In this document: in pieces, positions 52,714-60,410 of the stretch | Numbering within the stretch: position 1 is the stretch's first letter | Layout: each line of letters begins with the position of its first letter | Source of the DNA: Flavobacterium solisilvae | GTDB taxonomy: Bacteria; Bacteroidota; Bacteroidia; Flavobacteriales; Flavobacteriaceae | Assembly (NCBI RefSeq): GCF_012911605.1 | Contig: NZ_JAAMPT010000209.1 | Span: forward strand, 186,001 to 250,000 | Length of the DNA: 64,000 nt | Direction of reading: 5' to 3' | The notes under the pieces: model-generated | Told to the model about the DNA's origin: nothing | What the model saw: the letters and a program-made list of their open reading frames with translations, nothing else | The model's database searches: none | Made by a program: the position numbers and the translations under genes

Positions 52714-53396
52714 TAGAGTTTAATTTAGAGCTACTTATTTTTGGCTTAGACTACGTTTTTGATTAAATAAAAATTATCGGTATTAAACTATTCCTATATG
52801 TTTGTAGAAAGAATATTTGCTGTTTTTTTCTTAAAATTTTTTGTTAGCTATTGTTTTTTGTAGGTTTTTGTTAAAAATTAAAGTTTTGGACTACAAAAAT
52901 AATTGATATTGCTTCAAAATATTATACAAAAATACACTACAACGGTCTCTTTTTTTGTAATACATTTTTTATGCCTATGTAGAATTTATTCTACATGAAA
53001 AATTAATATAAAATATCTTTGAATTATTATTTATTATTAAATTTTAAGTAATTAATTTGAAATGAAAATTATTTATCTGATTGATTTTTAGTAAAATGTA
53101 TTTTAGTGATTAATATTTATACAATTACAATAAGTTTGGTAAGAACGAACAAGATATTCAACTGTAACATTTTTTTACTTTCAATATTTATTTCAGTAAT
53201 GGTTTATTGGTTATTGATTTAGCATAATTTTTAACTTTGGATTGACGCATTTTATACTTGTTTAGAGTTTATTTCTAATGATAAGGCTAAGTTTTCAATT
53301 GTCGTTATCTCAAATTTAATGAATTTATTGGAAGGGTAGTATTTTTTAGACTAAAATTTTCGGGTAATTATGACATTTTTTTTAAGTTTTAAATAA
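52714..53396. other. Long AT-rich intergenic region upstream of the histidine kinase
   Basis: About 680 nt without a plausible gene: reading frames are short and broken. The one clear element is TGTAGAATTTATTCTACA at 52978-52995 (7-bp inverted arms). It shares TGTAGAATT with the direct repeats at 50250 and 50271 on the other side of the two-component pair. Another half-site-like TTTGTAGAAAGAAT lies near 52801. It could carry regulator binding sites or an unrecognised small RNA. Confidence 0.4.
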
Positions 53397-53429
53397 AAAA
53401 AACCGATTACATTAATTAATCGGTTTTTT
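53397..53429. terminator. Terminator downstream of clpB
   Basis: AAAAAACCGATTA (53397-53409) and TAATCGGTTTTTT (53417-53429) form a perfect 13-bp stem with A- and T-runs at both ends, so it can act in both directions. Confidence 0.85.
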
Positions 53430-53452
53430 AGGACTAGTCATATTGTTTTAGG

Positions 53453-56041
53453 TTATTGGTTTCTAAAAACCAGTTTTCCATCAAAACTGTCTAGCAGTAC
53501 AATGCTTTCGGTTTTAATATTGCCAGATAATATTTCTTTACTCAACTGGTTTAAAACTTCTCTTTGAATAACACGTTTTACTGGGCGCGCACCAAACTCA
53601 GGATCATAGCCTTTTTGTGCCAAATAATCGATAGCTTCCGGAGTAGCATCCATAGTAATGTTTTGATGTGCTAGCATTTTTATAACGCTCTTTAATTGCA
53701 AGCCAACAATCTGCTTGATATTGGCAGCGGTTAATGGAGTAAACATTACTATTTCGTCAATTCTATTGATAAACTCTGGACGAACCGTTTGCTTTAATAA
53801 ACCTAATACTTCTACTTTTGCGGCTTCGGTTGCGGCTTCGATACTTCCATTGAGGTTTTCAAACTTTTCTTGTATGATATGACTTCCCATATTGGAGGTC
53901 ATGATGACAATGGTGTTTTTAAAATCGGCCAAACGACCTTTGTTGTCCGTCAATCGTCCTTCGTCTAGTACTTGGAGCAAGATGTTGAAGGTATCAGGAT
54001 GGGCTTTTTCAATTTCATCAAGCAAGATAACCGAATAAGGTTTTCTACGAACGGCTTCGGTCAACTGTCCGCCTTCGTCATAGCCTACATATCCCGGAGG
54101 TGCACCAACCAATCGACTTACAGAATGACGTTCTTGGTATTCGCTCATGTCAATTCTAGTCATTGCATTTTCATCGTCAAATAAATATTCGGCTAACGCT
54201 TTGGCTAATTCGGTTTTACCAACTCCTGTAGTTCCAAGGAAAAGAAACGTACCAATAGGTTTTTTCATGTCTTGTAAACCGGCACGACTTCTGCGAACGG
54301 CGTCACTAATTGCCTGAATTGCTTCTTCTTGACCAACAACTCTTTGGTGTAACTCGTCTTCCAAATTTAAAAGTTTCTCTCTTTCGCCTTGAAGCATTTT
54401 GGTTACCGGAACACCTGTCCATTTGGCAACGACTTCAGCAATGTCTTCACGAGTTACTTCTTCTTTAATCAATGAATTTCCGGCTTGATTTTCTGCCAAT
54501 TGCTTTTGAAGGTTATCAAGACGTTCTTGAGCTTCTTTGATTTTTCCATAACGAATTTCAGCAACTTTTCCATAATCACCATCGCGTTCTGCACGTTCGG
54601 CTTCTATTTTATAGTCTTCGATTTCTTGTTTCACATTTTGAATGTTATCAACAACATCTTTCTCTGACTTCCATTTGGTGAAAATTTCGTTACGTTCTTC
54701 TTTCAAATTAGCTAAATCCAAACCTAAACCTTTCAATTTGGTTTCGTCATTTTCACGTTTAATAGCTTCAATTTCGATTTCCAATTGCATAATTTTTCTA
54801 TCCAAAACATCCAACTCTTCGGGTTTTGAATTAATTTCCATGCGTAATTTAGAAGCCGCTTCGTCCATCAAATCAATAGCTTTATCAGGTAAAAAACGAT
54901 TGGTAATATAACGTTGTGATAATTCCACAGAAGCTATAATGGCATCATCTTTAATTCTAACTTTGTGGTGCGTTTCATATTTTTCCTTGATACCACGCAA
55001 AATCGAAATGGCACTTTCGGTATCAGGTTCATCAACAATTACTTTTTGGAAACGTCTTTCAAGTGCTTTGTCTTTTTCAAAATATTTTTGATATTCATCC
55101 AAAGTCGTTGCGCCAATAGCACGCAGTTCACCACGAGCCAATGCCGGTTTTAAGATGTTAGCGGCATCCATTGCGCCTTCGCCACCGCCAGCACCAACCA
55201 ATGTGTGGATTTCGTCAATGAAAAGCACGATATCGCCTTCGGCAGAAGTTACTTCTTTTACGACAGCTTTTAGTCGTTCTTCAAATTCTCCTTTGTATTT
55301 GGCTCCGGCAATCAATGCTCCCATATCGAGTGAATACACGATTTTGTCTTTTAGATTTTCCGGAACGTCGCCGTCAACAATTCGGTGTGCTAAACCTTCG
55401 GCAATAGCGGTTTTACCTACGCCAGGTTCGCCGACCAACATTGGATTGTTTTTGGTACGTCGTGTTAAGATTTGCAACACACGACGAATTTCTTCATCGC
55501 GGCCAATAACCGGATCAAGTTTACCGCTTTTGGCTAATTCATTCAGGTTTTTAGCATATTTATTCAAAGAATTATAAGTTTCTTCGGCAGAGGCAGAGGT
55601 TACACGTTCGCCTTTACGGATTTCGTCAATGGCGGCTTGTAGTGCTTTTTCGGTCACGCCTTGGTCTTTCAATATTTGAGCAACTTTGCTTTTTGATTTG
55701 AAAATGGCTAAAAGTAAATGTTCGATAGAAACGAACTCGTCGTTCATTTTTTTAGCGATGATTTCAGCTTCGTTTACGGTTGTTCCAGCCTCACGAGAAA
55801 GCATAATATCGCCACCAGACACTTTTGGAAAACTTTGAATGGTGCTGTCTAAAATCTTTTTGAAAAGCTCGACATTGACGTTGAGTTTTTTCAGAATAAA
55901 AGGTGTAACATTTTCATCCACTTCAAGAATTCCTTTGAACAGGTGTTCGTTCTCGATGTGTTGATTTTCATTAGCTTGTGCAAGTTGTTGAGCTTGTTGC
56001 AACGCTTCTTGCGATTTGATTGTGAATTTATTAATGTTCAT
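53453..56041 (-). CDS. clpB: ATP-dependent chaperone ClpB
   Basis: 862 aa from ATG 56041. Homology starts with [14 protein letters not shown]; a frame to 56149 runs through repeat-like DNA and is rejected. ClpB unfolds aggregated proteins with DnaK. Parts in order: N-terminal double-Clp repeat (1-145), AAA1 with Walker A GEPGVGKT at 204-211, a coiled-coil middle domain (about 405-530, rich in Glu/Lys), AAA2 with GTTGVGKTE near 605, and a C-terminal domain. No IGF/L ClpP loop was seen, which separates it from ClpA/C. A CIRCE element was not found. Confidence 0.96.
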   Translation of the reverse strand: MNINKFTIKSQEALQQAQQLAQANENQHIENEHLFKGILEVDENVTPFILKKLNVNVELFKKILDSTIQSFPKVSGGDIMLSREAGTTVNEAEIIAKKMNDEFVSIEHLLLAIFKSKSKVAQILKDQGVTEKALQAAIDEIRKGERVTSASAEETYNSLNKYAKNLNELAKSGKLDPVIGRDEEIRRVLQILTRRTKNNPMLVGEPGVGKTAIAEGLAHRIVDGDVPENLKDKIVYSLDMGALIAGAKYKGEFEERLKAVVKEVTSAEGDIVLFIDEIHTLVGAGGGEGAMDAANILKPALARGELRAIGATTLDEYQKYFEKDKALERRFQKVIVDEPDTESAISILRGIKEKYETHHKVRIKDDAIIASVELSQRYITNRFLPDKAIDLMDEAASKLRMEINSKPEELDVLDRKIMQLEIEIEAIKRENDETKLKGLGLDLANLKEERNEIFTKWKSEKDVVDNIQNVKQEIEDYKIEAERAERDGDYGKVAEIRYGKIKEAQERLDNLQKQLAENQAGNSLIKEEVTREDIAEVVAKWTGVPVTKMLQGEREKLLNLEDELHQRVVGQEEAIQAISDAVRRSRAGLQDMKKPIGTFLFLGTTGVGKTELAKALAEYLFDDENAMTRIDMSEYQERHSVSRLVGAPPGYVGYDEGGQLTEAVRRKPYSVILLDEIEKAHPDTFNILLQVLDEGRLTDNKGRLADFKNTIVIMTSNMGSHIIQEKFENLNGSIEAATEAAKVEVLGLLKQTVRPEFINRIDEIVMFTPLTAANIKQIVGLQLKSVIKMLAHQNITMDATPEAIDYLAQKGYDPEFGARPVKRVIQREVLNQLSKEILSGNIKTESIVLLDSFDGKLVFRNQ

Positions 56042-56079
56042 TTTTTTTGTTTTGTTGTTATTGTATACTGTATTGTTGT

Positions 56080-56149
56080 AATTAATTTTTGAATTTGACT
56101 TTTGAAATTGAAATTGATTTTTTGATATTGTATTCAATTTATGTTCCAA
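56080..56149. repeat. AT-rich repeat-like DNA upstream of clpB
   Basis: TTTTGAATTTGACTTTTGAA and ATTGAAATTGATTTTTTGAT repeat the TTTTTGA/TTGA pattern seen in the tandem array at 19016-19072. It is loosely repetitive rather than exact and has no reading frame. Confidence 0.4.
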
Positions 56150-56184
56150 TGTTATAAAGCAGTCAAAATGGCTGTTTTTTTAGT

Positions 56185-56192
56185 TATATTTG
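56185..56192 (+). promoter_or_regulatory. -7 promoter box for ytxJ
   Basis: TATATTTG lies 38 nt upstream of the ytxJ ATG at 56231. Confidence 0.6.
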
Positions 56193-56230
56193 CATAAAAT
56201 AAAGACAAAATGTCTTAAAATCTGACTATT

Positions 56231-56620
56231 ATGAGTTTTTTAGATAAGTTATTTGGAAATAATAAGCCTCAGTCAATGCCTGATGTGTTTTGGAATGAGC
56301 TGGAAAGTTTAGAGCAATTAAAAGATGTAGAAGCAGAGTCGTTTGAAAAACCGATAGTGATTTTTAAACACAGTACGCGATGTAGTATCAGCCGAATGGC
56401 TTGGAACCAATTCCAGAAGGAGTTTACTATTCCCGATGATAAAATGAGTTTGTATTATTTGGATTTGTTGGTGTATCGTGAAATTTCTAATGCCATTGCA
56501 GAACGTTTTGGTATTATTCATCAATCGCCACAAATTATAGTGATAAAAGATGGAAAAGCCATTTTTGATACTTCTCACGAAAGTATTGATGCCAAAAAAT
56601 TAGAACAGTATTTGAATTAA
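56231..56620 (+). CDS. ytxJ: YtxJ, bacillithiol-system thioredoxin-like protein
   Basis: 129 aa with a thioredoxin fold. The redox motif is TRCSIS: a single Cys followed by Ile-Ser, as in monothiol YtxJ-type bacilliredoxins that work with the thiol bacillithiol. The conserved block SPQIIVIKDGKAIFDTSHE is near the C-terminus. The presence of YtxJ suggests the organism uses bacillithiol, as do many Bacteroidota. It stands alone with its own promoter box and terminator, divergent from clpB. Confidence 0.88.
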   Translation: MSFLDKLFGNNKPQSMPDVFWNELESLEQLKDVEAESFEKPIVIFKHSTRCSISRMAWNQFQKEFTIPDDKMSLYYLDLLVYREISNAIAERFGIIHQSPQIIVIKDGKAIFDTSHESIDAKKLEQYLN

Positions 56621-56627
56621 GAGAATA

Positions 56628-56658
56628 AAAAAACGCATTGAATTTCAATGCGTTTTTT
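56628..56658. terminator. Bidirectional terminator after ytxJ
   Basis: AAAAAACGCATTGAA and TTCAATGCGTTTTTT form a near-perfect palindrome with A- and T-runs, between the convergent ytxJ and lipoprotein genes. Confidence 0.8.
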
Positions 56659-56662
56659 GTTT

Positions 56663-57847
56663 TTATCTTCTAAATTTATTCCTTGTAATAATGTCTTTGA
56701 GTTTGTTTTTTAAATCATTTCCTGTGTCGTAAACCATTTGTTCATTGCTAGGAAATGGAATAGCTTTTCGGTCAAAGTTTGGATAGTATTCTTGTTCGCA
56801 AGCTCGTTTATCACCTTTTAAACGTGAATACATGTGATTGAAAACGAATTCACTTTCCAAAGGAAAGGTTTGTAGTAATTGGTTATTTCTAAAATCGATA
56901 TAATCTACTTTTGCGGTTACTTGACACGCTTTGAATTGGGCAAATTCGTAAACCGTAGCACGAACGGTTCGCATATCGTCCACCTTAATTGGGTTTCCTA
57001 AACTGTCTCTAACCACTTGTCCGTTGGCATTTAATAGATTTTTAACTCCAACTTTTATAACTTTTTCTTTTTGTAGTTCTTTCTCTTTTACTTGTTCAGG
57101 AGAAATATTGATTTGACGGAAATTAACCACCAACCCATAGTCATAATCAATTCCTTTTTGACGATTGCTGTGATACACTGTCCATTTATCATTTAAGCCA
57201 AGCGTACTGAAATCCAACAAATCGTTTTCAAGGCGAACAGGAATGACCATATTGGTTTCGTTTTTGGTATAAACGCTTACGAAATCGGTTCCTTTGAAAC
57301 GAGCTTCTTCAATTAGTTTGTCTGTGTCTTTAAATCCTGGACTTAAGTTTTTAAGATATACTAAATCATCATACGCACGACGAAGCACGTTTTTATCTTT
57401 GTTTATCAAAAGTGCTTTAGAATTGTCGTATAGGTATTTTGCCAAAGCACTTTTGCTGCTAACAATTTGGTCTGAATAGTCGTCAAAAGGAAAAATAGCA
57501 TTTCGACCTTCCTTTAACAACTTTAAAGGTAATAATGGACGAATGCTTTCCTGACGTGAGTTTAGTTGAACGTAAGTATTGTAGATTTTCTCTAAATTCT
57601 GCGGATTTGCATCTTTAAACCAGATGTTGATATTGCGTAAATCACGTTCTTTAGCTTTAGCAAATGCTTCTTCGAGCATGTAAACATAATCTTGTTTTCC
57701 TTTAGCTGCTTTGTTTCCGCGTAACCCTTCAACAGCGTTTTGAATTGCACCGTCATAATCGCCTGAAGTCAACATGTCTCGGGTTTGACGCTTGCCGCAA
57801 GAGGAAAGAAGTATCAATAAAATTAAAAGCGAAGTAATTTTTTTCAT
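56663..57847 (-). CDS. Conserved lipoprotein of unknown function
   Basis: 394 aa. The signal ends at a lipobox with Cys17 (LLSSC), so it is a lipoprotein. Residues ~20-200 look alpha-helical with TPR-like patterns (DYDGAIQNAVEGLRG, RRAYDDLVYLKNL). Residues ~200-350 look beta-rich. I do not recognise a named domain. It is monocistronic, with a TATATTTG promoter box at 57865-57872 and a terminator beyond its end. Confidence 0.78.
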   Translation of the reverse strand: MKKITSLLILLILLSSCGKRQTRDMLTSGDYDGAIQNAVEGLRGNKAAKGKQDYVYMLEEAFAKAKERDLRNINIWFKDANPQNLEKIYNTYVQLNSRQESIRPLLPLKLLKEGRNAIFPFDDYSDQIVSSKSALAKYLYDNSKALLINKDKNVLRRAYDDLVYLKNLSPGFKDTDKLIEEARFKGTDFVSVYTKNETNMVIPVRLENDLLDFSTLGLNDKWTVYHSNRQKGIDYDYGLVVNFRQINISPEQVKEKELQKEKVIKVGVKNLLNANGQVVRDSLGNPIKVDDMRTVRATVYEFAQFKACQVTAKVDYIDFRNNQLLQTFPLESEFVFNHMYSRLKGDKRACEQEYYPNFDRKAIPFPSNEQMVYDTGNDLKNKLKDIITRNKFRR

Positions 57848-57864
57848 GAGGTTAGGATTTTGAG

Positions 57865-57872
57865 CAAATATA
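57865..57872 (-). promoter_or_regulatory. -7 promoter box for the lipoprotein gene
   Basis: On the minus strand this reads TATATTTG, 18 nt before the ATG at 57847. Confidence 0.6.
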
Positions 57873-57884
57873 AATGTTAAATTC

Positions 57885-59171
57885 TTAATGCAAAAAATCT
57901 TTTAACTCTCCATACGTTTTAATTTTAACAGAAACTTTTTCTTTACCCAAAACGTTTTCTATCTGTTTTGGGATAGGTAATTGTAAATCCAATAAAGGTT
58001 CAACAATGTCTAAGAATTTTATTGGATGCGCTGTTTCTAGGAAAACTCCAATGGAATTACGTTGTTTTTGCATTTCTTTTTTCAAACCAAGATAACCAAC
58101 AGCACCGTGCGGTTCAGCGATATATTTGGTTCGAGAATAAATGTCTTTGATAGTCCTTTCTGTTTCAGTATCCGAGAAAGAATAAGAAGAAAAATCTTTT
58201 TCAAATTCGTTTAAATCATTATTGTACAATTCCTGAATACGAATAAAATTACTTGGATTGCCTACGTCCATTGCGTTGGAAATAGTGGTAACAGATGGTT
58301 TTGGTTCATAATTTCCTTTTTCCAAAAACCTTGGAACTGTATCGTTGGCATTGGTAGAAGCCACAAAATGTGAAATAGGTAATCCTAATCTTTTTGCCAT
58401 AATTCCGGCGCAAATATTCCCAAAATTTCCACTCGGACATGACAATACAATTGGTTTGTTGTATTGTTTAAGTTGTTTGTAAGCAAAGAAAATGTAGAAC
58501 ATTTGTGGCAACCAACGAGCAATATTGATAGAATTAGCCGAAGTGAGGTTTTTGTGTTTCAAACTTTCGTCTAAAAAAGCTTTTTTTACCATATCTTGAC
58601 AATCGTCAAACACGCCATCAACTTCCAATGCTTTGATATTTTGTCCTAAGGTAGTAAGTTGCCGTTCCTGAATATCACTCACTTTTCCTGATGGATAAAG
58701 GATAACGACTTCAACGCCTTTTACGCCCAAAAATCCGCTGGCAACAGCTCCGCCAGTATCGCCAGAAGTTGCTACTAAAACCGTGACTTTTTTATCGGTA
58801 TTTCGATTGAAGTAACCCAAACAGCGCGACATAAATCGTGCGCCAACGTCTTTAAAAGCCATTGTTGGACCATGAAAAAGTTCCAATGAAAAGATATTAT
58901 CTTCTACAGGAATACATGGAAAATCGAAGCAAAGTGTTTCGGTTATGATTTTTTTGAGTTCGGTTTCTGGAATTTCATCGCCAACAAATTGTTTGATGGT
59001 TTCAAAAGCAATTTCTTCATTGGAAAGCATTTCGATATTTTGAAAAAACGAATCGGGTAGAGGCGAAATTGTTTCCGGGAAATACAAACCTCTGTCAGGT
59101 GCCAATCCTTTGATAACGGCTTCTTGAAAAGTTACTTTATGGTTTTTATTGTTTAAGCTGTAATAGTTCAT
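57885..59171 (-). CDS. thrC: Threonine synthase
   Basis: 428 aa PLP enzyme converting O-phosphohomoserine to threonine. The Schiff-base Lys is Lys107 in HGPTMAFKDVGARF. The phosphate-binding motif TSGDTGGA lies in VLVATSGDTGGAVASGF. Length and N-terminus (LNNKNHKVTFQEAV) fit the class II (E. coli-like) enzyme. It is last in the thrA-thrB-thrC order, 72 nt after thrB, with a palindrome in the gap. Confidence 0.95.
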   Translation of the reverse strand: MNYYSLNNKNHKVTFQEAVIKGLAPDRGLYFPETISPLPDSFFQNIEMLSNEEIAFETIKQFVGDEIPETELKKIITETLCFDFPCIPVEDNIFSLELFHGPTMAFKDVGARFMSRCLGYFNRNTDKKVTVLVATSGDTGGAVASGFLGVKGVEVVILYPSGKVSDIQERQLTTLGQNIKALEVDGVFDDCQDMVKKAFLDESLKHKNLTSANSINIARWLPQMFYIFFAYKQLKQYNKPIVLSCPSGNFGNICAGIMAKRLGLPISHFVASTNANDTVPRFLEKGNYEPKPSVTTISNAMDVGNPSNFIRIQELYNNDLNEFEKDFSSYSFSDTETERTIKDIYSRTKYIAEPHGAVGYLGLKKEMQKQRNSIGVFLETAHPIKFLDIVEPLLDLQLPIPKQIENVLGKEKVSVKIKTYGELKDFLH

Positions 59172-59187
59172 TTTTTATTTTTTTTGC

Positions 59188-59242
59188 CACAGATTTCACA
59201 AATTTTCACAGATTTAATTTGTGTGAATTTGTGAAATCTGTG
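59188..59242. repeat. CACAGATTTCACAAATT palindrome between thrB and thrC
   Basis: CACAGATTTCACAAATT at 59188-59204 and its reverse complement at 59226-59242 form perfect 17-bp arms, with the looser TTCACAGATTTAATTTGTGTG between them. It resembles the CACAGATTnCACnnATT elements common between genes in Bacteroidota. A partial copy lies at 60211-60240. Confidence 0.75.
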
Positions 59243-59243
59243 T

Positions 59244-60170
59244 TTAATTTTTAATTTCGGTTACTCCATCTGGATTGATTTTTGAGATATGCATGTCAAA
59301 TTCAATTCCGGTTTCTTGATAGCTGTTGCTCATGGCATAGGCTACTTTTTCGGCGGTTTCTTGACCTTTGCATAAGGCAAAAATTGACGGTCCAGCACCA
59401 GAAATTCCAGCACCTAAAGCTCCGTTTTGTATTGCGCTATTTTTTACTAAATCAAAGTTAGGAATTAAATGTTTTCGCAGCGGTTCAATGACAACATCTT
59501 GCAACGAACGACTAAGTAAATTATAATCCTTAGTATATAATCCGGCGATAAATCCGCCCAAATTTCCCCATTGTGTAATGGCAGATTTCAAACTGATTTC
59601 TGGTTTTAAAACAGCTCTTGAATCGGAAGTTTTGACTTCGATATGTGGATGAAGAACAACCGCAAAAAGTTCACTCGGACTGTCAATTCTAATCACATCC
59701 AGTGGATTGTAACCTCGAACTAAAGTAAATCCACCAAGCAAACACGGTGCAACGTTGTCAGCATGTTCAGAACCGCTGGCAATAGCTTCGCCTTTCATGG
59801 CAAAATCGACTAATTGGTTTTTAGTGTAAGGTTTTCCAAGTAATTCATTTACGCCAAAAACAGCTCCAGCTGCGCTGGCAGATGAACTTCCAATTCCGCT
59901 TCCGGCTTTGATTTTTTTATGGATTTCGATTTCAATTCCAAAATCAGGATTGATGGTGTTGTAAATTGCCAAAGCGGCAACTCCAGCAACGTTTTTATTA
60001 GTTTCTAATGGTAAATCGGCGCCAGTTATTTTAGAAATTGTAATTCCTTTTTGGGAAGTTTTTCTGAAAATCATTTCGTCGCCAATGCCTTCCAAGCATA
60101 ATCCCAATACATCAAAACCGCAGTTTAGATTGGCTATCGTTGCTGGACAGAATATTTTTATTTCGTTCAT
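59244..60170 (-). CDS. thrB: Homoserine kinase
   Basis: 308 aa of the GHMP kinase family. It phosphorylates homoserine with ATP. The ATP loop GSGIGSSSASAAG is at 90-102, and the N-terminal PATIANLNCGFDVLG and C-terminal GAGISGAGPSIFAL motifs are present. The start is ATG 60170 (MNEIKIF); longer frames run through a repeat-like segment and are rejected. It lies between thrA and thrC in the threonine operon. Confidence 0.94.
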   Translation of the reverse strand: MNEIKIFCPATIANLNCGFDVLGLCLEGIGDEMIFRKTSQKGITISKITGADLPLETNKNVAGVAALAIYNTINPDFGIEIEIHKKIKAGSGIGSSSASAAGAVFGVNELLGKPYTKNQLVDFAMKGEAIASGSEHADNVAPCLLGGFTLVRGYNPLDVIRIDSPSELFAVVLHPHIEVKTSDSRAVLKPEISLKSAITQWGNLGGFIAGLYTKDYNLLSRSLQDVVIEPLRKHLIPNFDLVKNSAIQNGALGAGISGAGPSIFALCKGQETAEKVAYAMSNSYQETGIEFDMHISKINPDGVTEIKN

Positions 60171-60210
60171 AGTCATTGTGAAAATTTGTTCTAAATCAAT
60201 TTCTTTTTGC

Positions 60211-60240
60211 CACAGATTACACGGATTTAACAGATTTTTG
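60211..60240. repeat. Half-copy of the CACAGATT element upstream of thrB
   Basis: GCCACAGATTACACGGATTT and AACAGATTTTT resemble the left half of the 59188 palindrome. Only this half is present. Confidence 0.5.
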
Positions 60241-60290
60241 CTGCAAATATTCAATACATTTTCTGTTTAACCCTGATTGAAGTGGAAATC

Positions 60291-60347
60291 CTGTCATTGC
60301 TAGTTCAGAATTTGAATATGCGATTGCTTCGTTCCTCGCAATGACAG
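60291..60347. repeat. GTCATTGC / GCAATGAC palindromic repeat between thrA and thrB
   Basis: CTGTCATTGC at 60291-60300 and GCAATGACAG at 60338-60347 are perfect 10-bp arms. The inner part GCGATTGCTTCGTTCCTCGC matches, from memory, a repeat found in unrelated bacteria (GTCATTGCGAGGAACGAAGCAATC), here on the minus strand. It has no reading frame. Confidence 0.7.
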
Positions 60348-60348
60348 A

Positions 60349-60404
60349 TTGAAACGAAAAGCAGGAAAATGGTATGCAAATTAAGTCCAAGCTTTTCGTT
60401 TCAA
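60349..60404. repeat. Second hairpin after thrA (14-bp arms)
   Basis: TTGAAACGAAAAGC at 60349-60362 pairs perfectly with GCTTTTCGTTTCAA at 60391-60404 around a 28-nt loop. On the minus strand a T-run precedes, not follows, the stem, so it is not a classical terminator. It lies 7 nt after the thrA stop, within the operon. Confidence 0.65.
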
Positions 60405-60410
60405 AAAAAA

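Noticed and set aside
55155-55577. 140-codon open frame opposite clpB
   Set aside because: It is antisense to the conserved AAA1 domain, has biased composition, and no family resemblance.
56042-56149. N-terminal extension of clpB by 36 codons
   Set aside because: It is low-complexity DNA with repeat-like units, and ClpB homology starts at 56041.
60171-60254. N-terminal extension of thrB by 28 codons
   Set aside because: The extension reads through a half-copy of an intergenic repeat; the family start is ATG 60170.
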